Below are positions 8,256 through 16,213 of a DNA stretch of 58,874 nt, piece after piece (within the stretch, counting starts at the first letter, position 1; the number at the start of each line of letters is the position of its first letter). The notes under the pieces are model-generated. The model had not been told where the DNA came from and searched no databases. It saw only the letters and a list, made by a program, of their open reading frames with translations. The DNA is from Anaerolinea sp. (GTDB lineage: Bacteria; Chloroflexota; Anaerolineae; Anaerolineales; Villigracilaceae): the NCBI GenBank assembly GCA_020047815.1, contig JAIFNG010000050.1, positions 1-58,874 of the forward strand, in the 5' to 3' direction. The position numbers and the translations under genes were made by a program.

Positions 8256-9146
8256 ATGACTGACCAAATTTCATTCGATGCCATATTACCGCCCGGTATG
8301 GCTACCAAGGCAGAAGACCTTGGCGTTAAGAAAGCCAACCTGAAGGCTGCCAACATGTTTGCACTGGCTGTTTTGGCTGGAGCCTTTATCGGCATAGGCG
8401 CCATCTTCGCCACCACTGTGGCCGCTGGCGGCATGTCCGTCAAAGATGCCGCCGGTGCGGCCGCCTTCTCAACCGGTCTTCCCTATGGGGTCGTCCGCCT
8501 GCTGGTTGGCCTCGTCTTTACCGTCGGCCTGATCCTGGTTGTCGTCGGCGGTGCAGAGCTGTTCACTGGCAACACTCTGATCACCATGGCTTTTGCCAGC
8601 AAGAAAGTAACGCTCGGACAAGTATTGCGCAACTGGGGTATTGTCTACGTTGGTAATTTTGTCGGTTCAATATTGACCGCATACATTGTTTTCCTGGGCA
8701 GGCAATATATGTTTGGTAACGGCGCCATTGGTTTGGCAGCCCTGAACATCGCCGAAGCCAAGACAGCCCTGGACTTTGTGCAGGCTGTGGCGCTGGGTAT
8801 CATGTGTAATGCGCTGGTTTGTATGGCAGTCTGGATGTGCTACAGTGCCCGTTCCACCACTGACAAGATCCTGGCGATCATCCCGCCCATCTCCTGCTTC
8901 GTAGCCGCCGGGTTTGAGCACAGCATTGCCAATATGTACTTCATCCCGATCGGGTTATTCATCAAGGGCTCTGGAAATGCCAAGTTCTTCGAACTGATCG
9001 GCAAGACCGCAGCAGACTTCCCGACCCTGACCTGGAGCAACTTCTTTGTAGCCAATCTGCTTCCGGTTACCATCGGCAACATCATTGGCGGCGCCCTGAT
9101 GGTCGGCATGGTCTACTGGTTCGTTTATATCCGCAAGACCGACTAA
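8256..9146 (+). CDS. focA: FocA-type formate/nitrite channel
   Basis: A 296-residue integral membrane protein of the FNT family, normally a pentameric channel with six transmembrane helices per subunit. Hydrophobic segments fit that number. Family-type stretches are visible, such as GAFIGIGAIFATTVAAGG, GGAELFTGNTLITMAF and the GNFVGSI and GNIIGGA repeats. A strong AAGGAG site precedes the ATG. The 152-base gap upstream separates it from the ferritin-like gene and may hold its own promoter. Genomic position next to selenoprotein FdhA argues for formate as substrate rather than nitrite or hydrosulfide. Confidence 0.92.
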   Translation: MTDQISFDAILPPGMATKAEDLGVKKANLKAANMFALAVLAGAFIGIGAIFATTVAAGGMSVKDAAGAAAFSTGLPYGVVRLLVGLVFTVGLILVVVGGAELFTGNTLITMAFASKKVTLGQVLRNWGIVYVGNFVGSILTAYIVFLGRQYMFGNGAIGLAALNIAEAKTALDFVQAVALGIMCNALVCMAVWMCYSARSTTDKILAIIPPISCFVAAGFEHSIANMYFIPIGLFIKGSGNAKFFELIGKTAADFPTLTWSNFFVANLLPVTIGNIIGGALMVGMVYWFVYIRKTD

Positions 9147-9165
9147 TTCAAGTTCCGGATAAATT

Positions 9166-9199
9166 ATGTCCACCGCTTGTTTATGCCGGCGGTGGACAT
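9166..9199 (+). terminator. Intrinsic terminator after focA
   Basis: An 11-base-pair stem, ATGTCCACCGC (9166-9176) with GCGGTGGACAT (9189-9199), is followed by TTCTT. It sits 20 bases after the focA stop and closes the formate operon. Confidence 0.75.
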
Positions 9200-9250
9200 T
9201 TCTTAAGTGCAGTCAGGTGTCGAATCCTGTTTTTTGGGTTTGAGGTTCAG

Positions 9251-9748
9251 ATGGAATCGAACAAGACAAGGATTTTGGTGGTTGGTCTGGGTAATCCCAA
9301 CCTCGGTGATGATGGTGTCGGCTGGAAAGTTGCGGAAGAGGTAAAGAAGCAACTATCGCCTGCCAAGGCTGTGGATGTGATCTGCCTTTCATTGGGCGGG
9401 GTAAGCTTGATGGAACATCTCATCGGCTATGGATGTGCCATCCTGGTTGATGCCTTTGCACTGGAGGAACCGATCGGTTCCATCCTGATATTGAAACTTA
9501 GTGACCTTCCCAATTATTCCGCATTCCATACAGCCAGTGGTCATGAAACCCCGCTACAAACTGCCATTAGCCTGGGCAGATCAATGGGTGCAGAACTACC
9601 CACTGACATAATGGTGGTGGGCGTTGCAACAAAACATGTCTCTGTTTTTAGCAAGGAATTATCGCCACTCATCCGGCAGGCTGTCCCGCAAGCAGCAAGG
9701 TTTGTGATGGATCTGCTGGATGAAAAAATGCAGGTGGAAAAAATATAA
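9251..9748 (+). CDS. Hydrogenase maturation endopeptidase family protein (HycI/HyaD-like)
   Basis: A 165-residue protein starting with the family motif ILVVGLGNPNLGDDGVG, followed by LVDAFAL and SGHETPLQ, which correspond to the three metal-contacting positions (Asp, Asp, His) of HybD/HycI proteases. These enzymes clip the C-terminus of a [NiFe]-hydrogenase large subunit after nickel insertion. No hydrogenase large subunit is present in this window, so its substrate must be encoded elsewhere, or the gene is a leftover of a former hydrogenase locus. It follows the focA terminator, so it likely has its own promoter. Confidence 0.85.
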   Translation: MESNKTRILVVGLGNPNLGDDGVGWKVAEEVKKQLSPAKAVDVICLSLGGVSLMEHLIGYGCAILVDAFALEEPIGSILILKLSDLPNYSAFHTASGHETPLQTAISLGRSMGAELPTDIMVVGVATKHVSVFSKELSPLIRQAVPQAARFVMDLLDEKMQVEKI

Positions 9749-9773
9749 GCCAGCGGCAGGAATGGCCGATTTT

Positions 9774-10058
9774 TTATGTTAGAAGATCCCGGTATTCCAC
9801 GTGTCGTTGAATATATCCATCCACAAACGAGCACAACGCCTGCACTTTCAGGTTGTTATCCCTTGCATATTCCAGGCCTGTTTTTACCAGCATACTTCCA
9901 ATACCCCTGCCTTCCATGACAGCAGGAACCCCGGTGTGTGTGAAGACAATGATGTCTCCAATCTGTTGGTAAATCAATTCAGCTGTGAATGAATCAAGAG
10001 TCACCTCGAAACTATTCCGCTCTATGTTGTGAATGACATCTGGTTTGTTATTCTGCAT
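9774..10058 (-). CDS. Small GNAT-like N-acetyltransferase (YjdJ type)
   Basis: A 94-residue protein from ATG 10058, chosen because AAGGAAAAGAAC precedes it; an upstream in-frame start at 10103 lacks such a site. The sequence contains LIYQQIGDIIVFTHTGVPAVMEGRGIGS-type strands and the GRGIGSMLVKTGLEYAR acetyl-CoA loop of the short Gcn5-related YjdJ/COG2388 group. The substrate is unknown. It converges with the maturation protease gene. Confidence 0.75.
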   Translation of the reverse strand: MQNNKPDVIHNIERNSFEVTLDSFTAELIYQQIGDIIVFTHTGVPAVMEGRGIGSMLVKTGLEYARDNNLKVQALCSFVDGYIQRHVEYRDLLT

Positions 10059-10102
10059 GTTCTTTTCCTTTTTCCCGATTGTACCCGCTAAAATAAATAA
10101 CA

Positions 10103-10131
10103 TTGACCCGCATTCCGTTTGCTTTTACAAT
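10103..10131 (+). promoter_or_regulatory. Candidate sigma-70-type promoter for kamA
   Basis: TTGACC (10103-10108) and TACAAT (10126-10131) are separated by 17 bases. It would give a leader of roughly 195 bases before the kamA start. I looked for lysine-riboswitch core motifs in that leader and did not see them. Confidence 0.4.
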
Positions 10132-10334
10132 GGTTCAATGTACCGGATAGATCACCCAACCAGCGGTGTTATTTTTACCAGCAATTTTCTTAAAAAACCG
10201 ATCGTTTAGGTGACAAGCGGTAAAGATGTCCAAAAAATTTGCAGGTTTCTTTCGCCCCGATCACGACCCTCCATTTGTGCGCTGATTTACGCGTCTTCAA
10301 CCTTTTAATGATCCTAAAAAAATTCGGAGGAAAA

Positions 10335-11666
10335 ATGCCTACACCCTTTATTTCAAAACGTGCGTCGATCTACGCTGATATTCCCGATGAAAAGTGGAAC
10401 GATTGGCGCTGGCAATTAAGTCACCGCCTGAATACCGCTGAGGATATTGAAAAAGTCATCCACTTAACAGAAAGTGAACGCAAGGCTTTGCAAAAACAGG
10501 ACTTGTTCCGTGTGGATGTGACGCCTTATTATATTTCCCTGATCAATCCCGATGACCCAAATGACCCTGTGCGCAAGCAGATCATCCCCACCTCGGACGA
10601 GATGAGCTCCTTCACCGCCATGATGGAGGACTCCCTTGCGGAAGACCGCCACAGTCCCGTACCTGGACTTGTTCACCGCTATCCTGACAGGGTTCTGATG
10701 CTGGTGACAACCCAATGCGCATCATACTGCCGTTATTGCACGCGCTCACGCATTGTCGGCGACCCCGGGCAGACGTTCAATCGCCAGGATTTCGAGATGC
10801 AGATCGAATATCTCAAACGCACACCACAGGTGCGTGACGTACTCCTCTCAGGTGGCGACCCGCTTGTGCTGGCGCCCAAGATCCTGGAAGAGTTACTCAC
10901 CCGCCTGCGTGAGATCCCGCATATAGAAATTGTCCGCATTGGTTCGCGCGTGCCTGTTTTCATGCCCATGCGTGTGACCCAGGAATTATGCGACATGCTG
11001 GCCAAATTCCACCCGCTCTGGTTGAATATCCACGTCAATCACCCGAACGAGATATCATTGGAACTTGCCGAAGCATGTGATCGTATGAGCCGCGCTGGCA
11101 TTCCCCTGGGAAATCAATCGGTTCTATTGGCGGGCGTGAACGACTGCGTCCACTTGCAGCGTGACCTGGTTCAAAAGCTGACCCGCATCCGCGTGCGTCC
11201 GTATTACCTGTATCAATGTGACCTGGTGGAGGGCGCGGGTCACTTCCGCACGCCAGTGGCAAAAGGCATCGAGATCATCGAAGGTCTGCGTGGACACACA
11301 TCCGGGTACGCCGTTCCGCAATTCATCGTGGATGCGCCCGGCGGTGGTGGTAAGATTCCTGTCATGCCCAATTACATGTTGAGCATGTCTGACCATAAGA
11401 TCATCGTGCGCAATTATGAAGGCTATGTGACAACCTACGAGGAACCGACCGAGTACACATCACATGACCCAAAGACATGCAAGTTCTGCCAGAACAAGAG
11501 ACCTGAACCCGGCCAGACCGGTCTGACAGGGTTATTGGACGGTGATCAGATGTTTATCAAGCCGCAAGGCTTTGACGAACTGCATAACCGGGACGGCATT
11601 CAGCACCGCCTTAAAAATGAAGCCAAGTGGAAGCCGCTAGGCATTGGTTCGGACGAAACAGAGTAA
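10335..11666 (+). CDS. kamA: Lysine 2,3-aminomutase, radical SAM/PLP enzyme
   Basis: A 443-residue enzyme from ATG 10335, preceded by CGGAGG; an upstream in-frame ATG at 10239 has no good site. The radical SAM motif is CASYCRYC, and the PLP-lysine motif is DAPGGGGKIPVMPNY. The Asp in YQCDL and the Asp in IVDAPG correspond to Asp293 and Asp330 of the clostridial enzyme, which bind lysine and are replaced in glutamate 2,3-aminomutase, so lysine is the likelier substrate. CKFC near the C-terminus fits the zinc site. It makes beta-lysine, used for the osmolyte N-epsilon-acetyl-beta-lysine or for lysine fermentation. No AblB-sized acetyltransferase or fermentation genes lie next to it. Confidence 0.88.
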   Translation: MPTPFISKRASIYADIPDEKWNDWRWQLSHRLNTAEDIEKVIHLTESERKALQKQDLFRVDVTPYYISLINPDDPNDPVRKQIIPTSDEMSSFTAMMEDSLAEDRHSPVPGLVHRYPDRVLMLVTTQCASYCRYCTRSRIVGDPGQTFNRQDFEMQIEYLKRTPQVRDVLLSGGDPLVLAPKILEELLTRLREIPHIEIVRIGSRVPVFMPMRVTQELCDMLAKFHPLWLNIHVNHPNEISLELAEACDRMSRAGIPLGNQSVLLAGVNDCVHLQRDLVQKLTRIRVRPYYLYQCDLVEGAGHFRTPVAKGIEIIEGLRGHTSGYAVPQFIVDAPGGGGKIPVMPNYMLSMSDHKIIVRNYEGYVTTYEEPTEYTSHDPKTCKFCQNKRPEPGQTGLTGLLDGDQMFIKPQGFDELHNRDGIQHRLKNEAKWKPLGIGSDETE

Positions 11667-11685
11667 GATATTAAGTGGATTAAAA

Positions 11686-11751
11686 TGGATTTCGGAAGTC
11701 TGCGTTATGACTCATCAATGCAGGTGTTACCCAGGAGATTTCCGAAATCCA
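11686..11751. repeat. 12-bp inverted repeat in the leader of the lipoprotein gene
   Basis: TGGATTTCGGAA (11686-11697) is perfectly repeated in inverse at 11740-11751, with 42 bases between. The right arm ends just before the AAGGAG ribosome-binding site of the next gene. There is no T-run, so this is a leader stem or operator rather than an ordinary terminator. Confidence 0.5.
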
Positions 11752-11765
11752 CTCAAGGAGAAAAT

Positions 11766-12404
11766 ATGAAAAAAACAATTCAAATAGCAGTCATTATGCT
11801 GACGTTGGCGTTATTCATTGGAGCGTGCTCACCCGCCGCAGCGCAGCAACAGGTGCAGCAGGTTCAGAATACGCCGGCGTTGGATACCCAGTCACAGATC
11901 AACACAGCTGTGGCGCAAACGATCGAAGCACAGAATCAAATTGGGACTTCCGTTGCGGCGACCTCTCAAGCGCAATTTACCGCCACACCCAGCGCCACAC
12001 CATTTGCACTTCCCACCTTGACCCCATTTGTTGTTTTGACCCCAACCACCAAGCCGGGCGGCGGAGGCGGGGGTGGGGTTCCTGCCAAGGCAACTTATTC
12101 GTGCGATTTCATTCGCCTGCGCCCAACTGCCTATTCAGAGTACAACCGCGGACAGAAATTTGATGTTAAGATGACTGTCGTTAATAATGGCACCATGGCA
12201 TGGTATCAGGGATTTGACCTTAAATATGCCGGCGGCACTGTAATGACCAACACGACACACATTGAACTGCCGGCAATGGAACCAGGCGATCAGTACGAAA
12301 TGGTGCTTGATGCAACCGCTCCCGCGGAATACGGTGAGCACACCATGACCTGGATGGTGGAAGGTCAACTTTGTTTTGGCTATGTTACGATCGTAGTTAA
12401 ATAG
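11766..12404 (+). CDS. Lipoprotein with C-terminal NBR1-type Ig-like domain
   Basis: A 212-residue predicted lipoprotein. The start at 11766 is chosen because AAGGAG lies upstream and the N-terminus is then a signal peptide with lipobox LFIGAC. A Gln/Thr/Pro-rich, low-complexity linker follows, including a run of glycines. The last ~100 residues (YSCDFIRLRPTAYSEY... to FGYVTIVVK) fit the NBR1 Ig-like domain, recognised by the VNNGTMAWYQGF strand pattern and its conserved Trp. The function is unknown; such proteins are frequent surface components in Anaerolineae genomes. It forms a pair with the next gene. Confidence 0.75.
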   Translation: MKKTIQIAVIMLTLALFIGACSPAAAQQQVQQVQNTPALDTQSQINTAVAQTIEAQNQIGTSVAATSQAQFTATPSATPFALPTLTPFVVLTPTTKPGGGGGGGVPAKATYSCDFIRLRPTAYSEYNRGQKFDVKMTVVNNGTMAWYQGFDLKYAGGTVMTNTTHIELPAMEPGDQYEMVLDATAPAEYGEHTMTWMVEGQLCFGYVTIVVK

Positions 12405-12425
12405 CTGGCAAGTCTGGAGGGAATC

Positions 12426-13064
12426 ATGCTCAAGCAAAATTACCGTATGCCTGCAATCCTGCTTGTCATTGGATTATTGCTTGCCTGCGCGCCTGTGAAT
12501 TTTTCCACCCGGCCCATTGCTCCTCCAACTTTTGACCCTTTATCACTAAACACCGTCATTGCTCAAACAGCGGGCGCAGCGGCAACCCAGACATTTGTCC
12601 TTCAGCCAACGCAGACTCCGACAACGACGATCACCAGAACGCCGACGGAGATCCCGAGTTCCACACCCACCTTCCTGTTCATTATTTCCACACCCACTGT
12701 GCCCTCGTTGACCCCAACCCTGGAAATTTCCTCCAACCCGTTTGCCTGCCGTCTTGTCTCTCAAGACCCGGCAAATAATTCGACTATTGGAAAAAACGCC
12801 GATTTTGCCGTCCTATGGCGGATTATCAATGTGGGCGCAAACGCCTGGGATGCAAACAGTGTGGATTATCACTATTTCAGCGGAGATAAAATTCACAAAG
12901 ATTCCGTGTACGACCTGCCAGCCTCAGTACCCACCGGCGAACAGATCGATATCATTGTGAATATGAAAGCGCCAAAGCAGGAGGATACATACATCACGAC
13001 CTGGGCGCTGCGGGCTGGCAAACAGGATTTTTGCAAATTACACCTGACCATAGAGATCAGGTAA
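12426..13064 (+). CDS. Second lipoprotein with NBR1-type Ig-like domain
   Basis: A 212-residue protein with a signal peptide and lipobox LLLACAP, a long Thr/Pro/Ser linker (TQTPTTTITRTPTEIPSS) and a C-terminal Ig-like domain containing WRIINVGANAWD and TWALRAGKQDFC. It has the same architecture and exactly the same length as the previous gene, 21 bases upstream, and probably arose by an old tandem duplication, though the linkers have diverged. A GGAGG site precedes ATG 12426. Function unknown; probably anchored at the outer face of the membrane. Confidence 0.75.
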   Translation: MLKQNYRMPAILLVIGLLLACAPVNFSTRPIAPPTFDPLSLNTVIAQTAGAAATQTFVLQPTQTPTTTITRTPTEIPSSTPTFLFIISTPTVPSLTPTLEISSNPFACRLVSQDPANNSTIGKNADFAVLWRIINVGANAWDANSVDYHYFSGDKIHKDSVYDLPASVPTGEQIDIIVNMKAPKQEDTYITTWALRAGKQDFCKLHLTIEIR

Positions 13065-13120
13065 TTCTCCCTTTCAGGGAGAAAAAAATTCCTCCGAAAA
13101 TTTCTTCGGAGGAATTTTTT
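13065..13120. terminator. Two stacked hairpins: terminator between convergent genes
   Basis: TTCTCCC (13065-13071) pairs with GGGAGAA (13077-13083), and right after it AAAAAATTCCTCCGAA (13083-13098) pairs over 16 bases with 13105-13120. The A and T tracts on both sides allow termination in both directions, which fits the convergent genes here. Confidence 0.85.
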
Positions 13121-13128
13121 GTTAATTA

Positions 13129-13419
13129 CTATGAGGCAGGCGGAAGCGGTTCGTTGTGTTGGACGACTTCAGGTTTCTTACGAAGCATGAAGAAACCCAC
13201 AAGAATGGGAACCAGGATCCCTATCAGTGAAAGGCAAAGCATAACATACCCGACAGATGCCGGCATCATTCCGGAGCTTTGTACTCCATTGACCTCTGTG
13301 TTGTACGGCATGTTACCAGTTGCGGTAAATGCGCCAAAAATACACATAAACAAACCCGGACATCCGCATAAAACGACAGCGGCGATGGTGGCAATAAGGC
13401 CTTTTGTCTTTTTATCCAT
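13129..13419 (-). CDS. Small two-helix membrane protein, unknown function
   Basis: A 96-residue protein from ATG 13419, preceded by GAGGAG; a longer form from 13500 has no site. It has a short Lys-rich N-terminus (MDKKTKG), one hydrophobic segment including VVLCGCPGLFMCIFGAF, a polar loop, and a second hydrophobic segment SVGYVMLCLSLIGILVPILVGFF, followed by a basic, polar tail. The general layout (glycine- and cysteine-containing first helix, loop, second helix, charged tail) recalls the protein at 23015-23455, but I see no convincing sequence identity. No family recognised. Confidence 0.6.
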   Translation of the reverse strand: MDKKTKGLIATIAAVVLCGCPGLFMCIFGAFTATGNMPYNTEVNGVQSSGMMPASVGYVMLCLSLIGILVPILVGFFMLRKKPEVVQHNEPLPPAS

Positions 13420-13529
13420 TTTATTAATTCTCCTCATTAAGTTTTTTGGCAATTCACTTCCTGCTTTTGTTAGTATACTGGAAACAAAAACGGGATGCAA
13501 GTCTTACCTGCATCCCGTTTTTGGACCTG

Positions 13530-16130
13530 CTAACCGCGCAATTTTGCGCCGACTGTGTTTTCCAGCCGTTTCACAATTTTATTCCTGATCGCAGCAGCTT
13601 CTGCATCCGTCAAGGTTTTCTCAGCTTGATAAGTGAGGCTGTATGCCAGTGATTTTTTACCCGTCCCGATTTTTTCGTCGCGATAGACATCGAACAGGCG
13701 GACATTCGTGACGGTCTTTCCACCCGTTTGCCTGATCAAGGCTTCGATGGCTGAGGCAGCAACCGATTCATCCACTATGACAGCAATATCTTCATACATG
13801 GGAGGGAACTCGGAGACAGGTTTGATACCGAAGGATGGCTTCAATGTACGCAGTTTTTCCAGGTCGAATTCTGCAACGATGACGGGAGAATCGCCGAATT
13901 CGAATTTCTCCTTCGCCAGCGGATGCAATTCCCCGAATACGCCAACAACCTCGCCATTGACTTTCACTTCAGCAGATTTTCCAGGATGCAAATGACTCGT
14001 ACCACCTGCCTCAGCATAGACAATGTCGGCGAAACGCAAGCCAGCCAAAAGGAGGCCGACCCGTCCCTTCATGTCAAAAAAATCAAAAGCTGGCGGATTC
14101 TTCACATCCCATGCGGAACCAATTCTAGCTCCCGTCAGCACGATGGCAAGTTTACGCGGCTCGTTGGGTAAATCATTTTTTACCGGTTCAAAAACCGAGC
14201 CCACCTCGAACATTGCAATCGATTCTGCCTTCGCGTTCTTCTCTGCCACTTCCAGCACAGAAGTCAGCAGGCTTCGGCGAAGAACGCTTCGTTCAGGCGC
14301 AATTGGATTGGCAATGCGAACATGATTTTCATTGGCGGAAATTCGTGCCTCACGTTCAGGCGAGGTCATGCGATACGTGACAACTTCCTGCAAGCCTATT
14401 GCCACGAGCAAGTCACGCAGGCGTTCCTCCCACTCGTAAATGGGATTGCCAATCTGCGGGGGCAGGGCATCAGCCATGGTGGTGGTGGGAATATTCTCAA
14501 AACCGAATGAGCGCGCCACTTCCTCCAGCACGTCGGCCAGACCGACTACGCCTTCGTCAATGTCCATGCGATGAGGGGGGGCGGTAACTTGTAATTGGTT
14601 GTTGGTAATTTCGCATTTGAATTCAAGGCGCGAAAGAAGCCCGGCAATTTGTTCAAGGGTCAGATCGATGCCGAGCAGGCGCTTCACATCCTTGGATGTG
14701 ACTCCGACCACGGAATCCTTTGGCTTGAGCGGATATTCATCCACGAGCCCGGGGGCAATGGTCCCATTCGCCCATGCAGCCATATATTGCAAACCACGTC
14801 TCACACCCGTTTCTGCGAGTGCCGGATGTACGCCGCGAGAAAAGCGGAACGAGGCTTCTGAAGGCAGGTTGTGTTGTTTGGCAGTGCGGCGGATGTTAAT
14901 AAAGTTCCACGCTGCGCCTTCAAGTAGAACATTGACTGTGCTGTTTCCACGCGCAGTGATCTTGCCCTGCTGGATTTCACCGGATTTAATTTCGATCCCT
15001 TTTGCATCGAGTACTTCCCTGGAAGCATCGTACACTTCTGATTCAGATCCGCCCATCACACCCGCAAGGGACAACGATCCTTTTTCGTCACAAACCAGAA
15101 CATTCATGGAAGTAAGCTTGCGTTCGACTCCATCAAGCGTCATGAGTTTCTCGCCCTCTTTTGCAGTGCGGGTGATGATCTTGATCTTCTTTTCACCGGC
15201 GCGTTCTTTAAGTACATCATAATCAAAGGCATGCAATGGTTCACCAAGTTCGATCATGGCATAGTTGGTTGCATCAACAATATTGTTAATGGCGCGTATA
15301 CCCGCAAGCTTAAGCCTGCGCTGGACCTGGTAAGGGCTGGGTTTGATCTGAATATTACGGATCAGCCCAACCACAAAGCGCGGGTTGAGTTCTGAATTGG
15401 TTATTTCAATGGACACCAAATCCTCCACTGACCTACCGGATGTCTCAAATTCGATCCTGGGCTGCTTAAGTTTGTGACCTGTCAGCGCGGCAAGTTCACG
15501 GGCGATCCCAATCACATTCGCATTGCGTGCCATGTTCGGCAGGATGGAAATATCCAGGACAGCATCGCCAATGTAGTCTGCAAGCGGCATGCCCACAGGC
15601 GCATCGTCATCGAGGATGATGATACCGTCGCTTTCGTCTGTGATACCCAGTTCCTTTTCAGAGCAGACCATCGAATAAGAATCCACACCACGGATCTTTG
15701 CACGTTTGAGGGTGGTCAGCACAAGTCCATCTGCATGCCCATCGTAGATGACCGCTCCTTCTTTTGCATAGGCCACCTTGATCGGCTTTTCGAGTCTGCC
15801 TGTACCTTTCAAATGGAAGATATTCGGCGCGCCTGTAAGAACCACTTGTTCCTGCAGACCATCGAACAGATCCAGCAAAGTTAATTTATCCGCGTTGGGA
15901 TGCGCCTTCACTTCACGAATTTCGGCGACAACGATCTTTTCCTTGTTCCACGCAATGCCGTTGGTTTTGAATTCGTGCTTCTCGCCCTCCTTGTACGTGG
16001 GCATGTCGAGACCAGCGTAGAGGATCTCGTCCACTTCGAGGCCGGCGAGGGTTAACTTTCGAGCAATGTCTTCGACAGTCCAATCGTCGAGATCAATGAA
16101 ATCTTTTAGCCATGAAATCGGTAATTTCAT
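13530..16130 (-). CDS. pheT: Phenylalanyl-tRNA synthetase beta subunit
   Basis: An 866-residue PheT. Domain order is normal: N-terminal segment with MKLPISWLKDFID, EMAP-type tRNA-binding domain (HPNADKLTLLDLFDG around residues 77-91), B3/B4 editing region, B5 domain, catalytic-like core (IANPIAPERSVLRRSLL) and a C-terminal anticodon-binding FDX-ACB domain ending in VGAKLRG. It pairs with PheS as an alpha2-beta2 enzyme. AGGAAATGAATT gives a ribosome-binding site. It is 83 bases downstream of pheS in the same transcript, hence under the T-box leader. It is slightly longer than typical (~800). Confidence 0.95.
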   Translation of the reverse strand: MKLPISWLKDFIDLDDWTVEDIARKLTLAGLEVDEILYAGLDMPTYKEGEKHEFKTNGIAWNKEKIVVAEIREVKAHPNADKLTLLDLFDGLQEQVVLTGAPNIFHLKGTGRLEKPIKVAYAKEGAVIYDGHADGLVLTTLKRAKIRGVDSYSMVCSEKELGITDESDGIIILDDDAPVGMPLADYIGDAVLDISILPNMARNANVIGIARELAALTGHKLKQPRIEFETSGRSVEDLVSIEITNSELNPRFVVGLIRNIQIKPSPYQVQRRLKLAGIRAINNIVDATNYAMIELGEPLHAFDYDVLKERAGEKKIKIITRTAKEGEKLMTLDGVERKLTSMNVLVCDEKGSLSLAGVMGGSESEVYDASREVLDAKGIEIKSGEIQQGKITARGNSTVNVLLEGAAWNFINIRRTAKQHNLPSEASFRFSRGVHPALAETGVRRGLQYMAAWANGTIAPGLVDEYPLKPKDSVVGVTSKDVKRLLGIDLTLEQIAGLLSRLEFKCEITNNQLQVTAPPHRMDIDEGVVGLADVLEEVARSFGFENIPTTTMADALPPQIGNPIYEWEERLRDLLVAIGLQEVVTYRMTSPEREARISANENHVRIANPIAPERSVLRRSLLTSVLEVAEKNAKAESIAMFEVGSVFEPVKNDLPNEPRKLAIVLTGARIGSAWDVKNPPAFDFFDMKGRVGLLLAGLRFADIVYAEAGGTSHLHPGKSAEVKVNGEVVGVFGELHPLAKEKFEFGDSPVIVAEFDLEKLRTLKPSFGIKPVSEFPPMYEDIAVIVDESVAASAIEALIRQTGGKTVTNVRLFDVYRDEKIGTGKKSLAYSLTYQAEKTLTDAEAAAIRNKIVKRLENTVGAKLRG

Positions 16131-16213
16131 AATTCATTTCCTTTTTTATATCAACCGCGAAGCGAACGATCATCCTTTTCCTGCTGCTTTGCGCACTTCG
16201 CGATCAATCAATT

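Noticed and set aside
10132..10334. Lysine riboswitch in the kamA leader
   Set aside because: I looked for the conserved core segments and did not see them.
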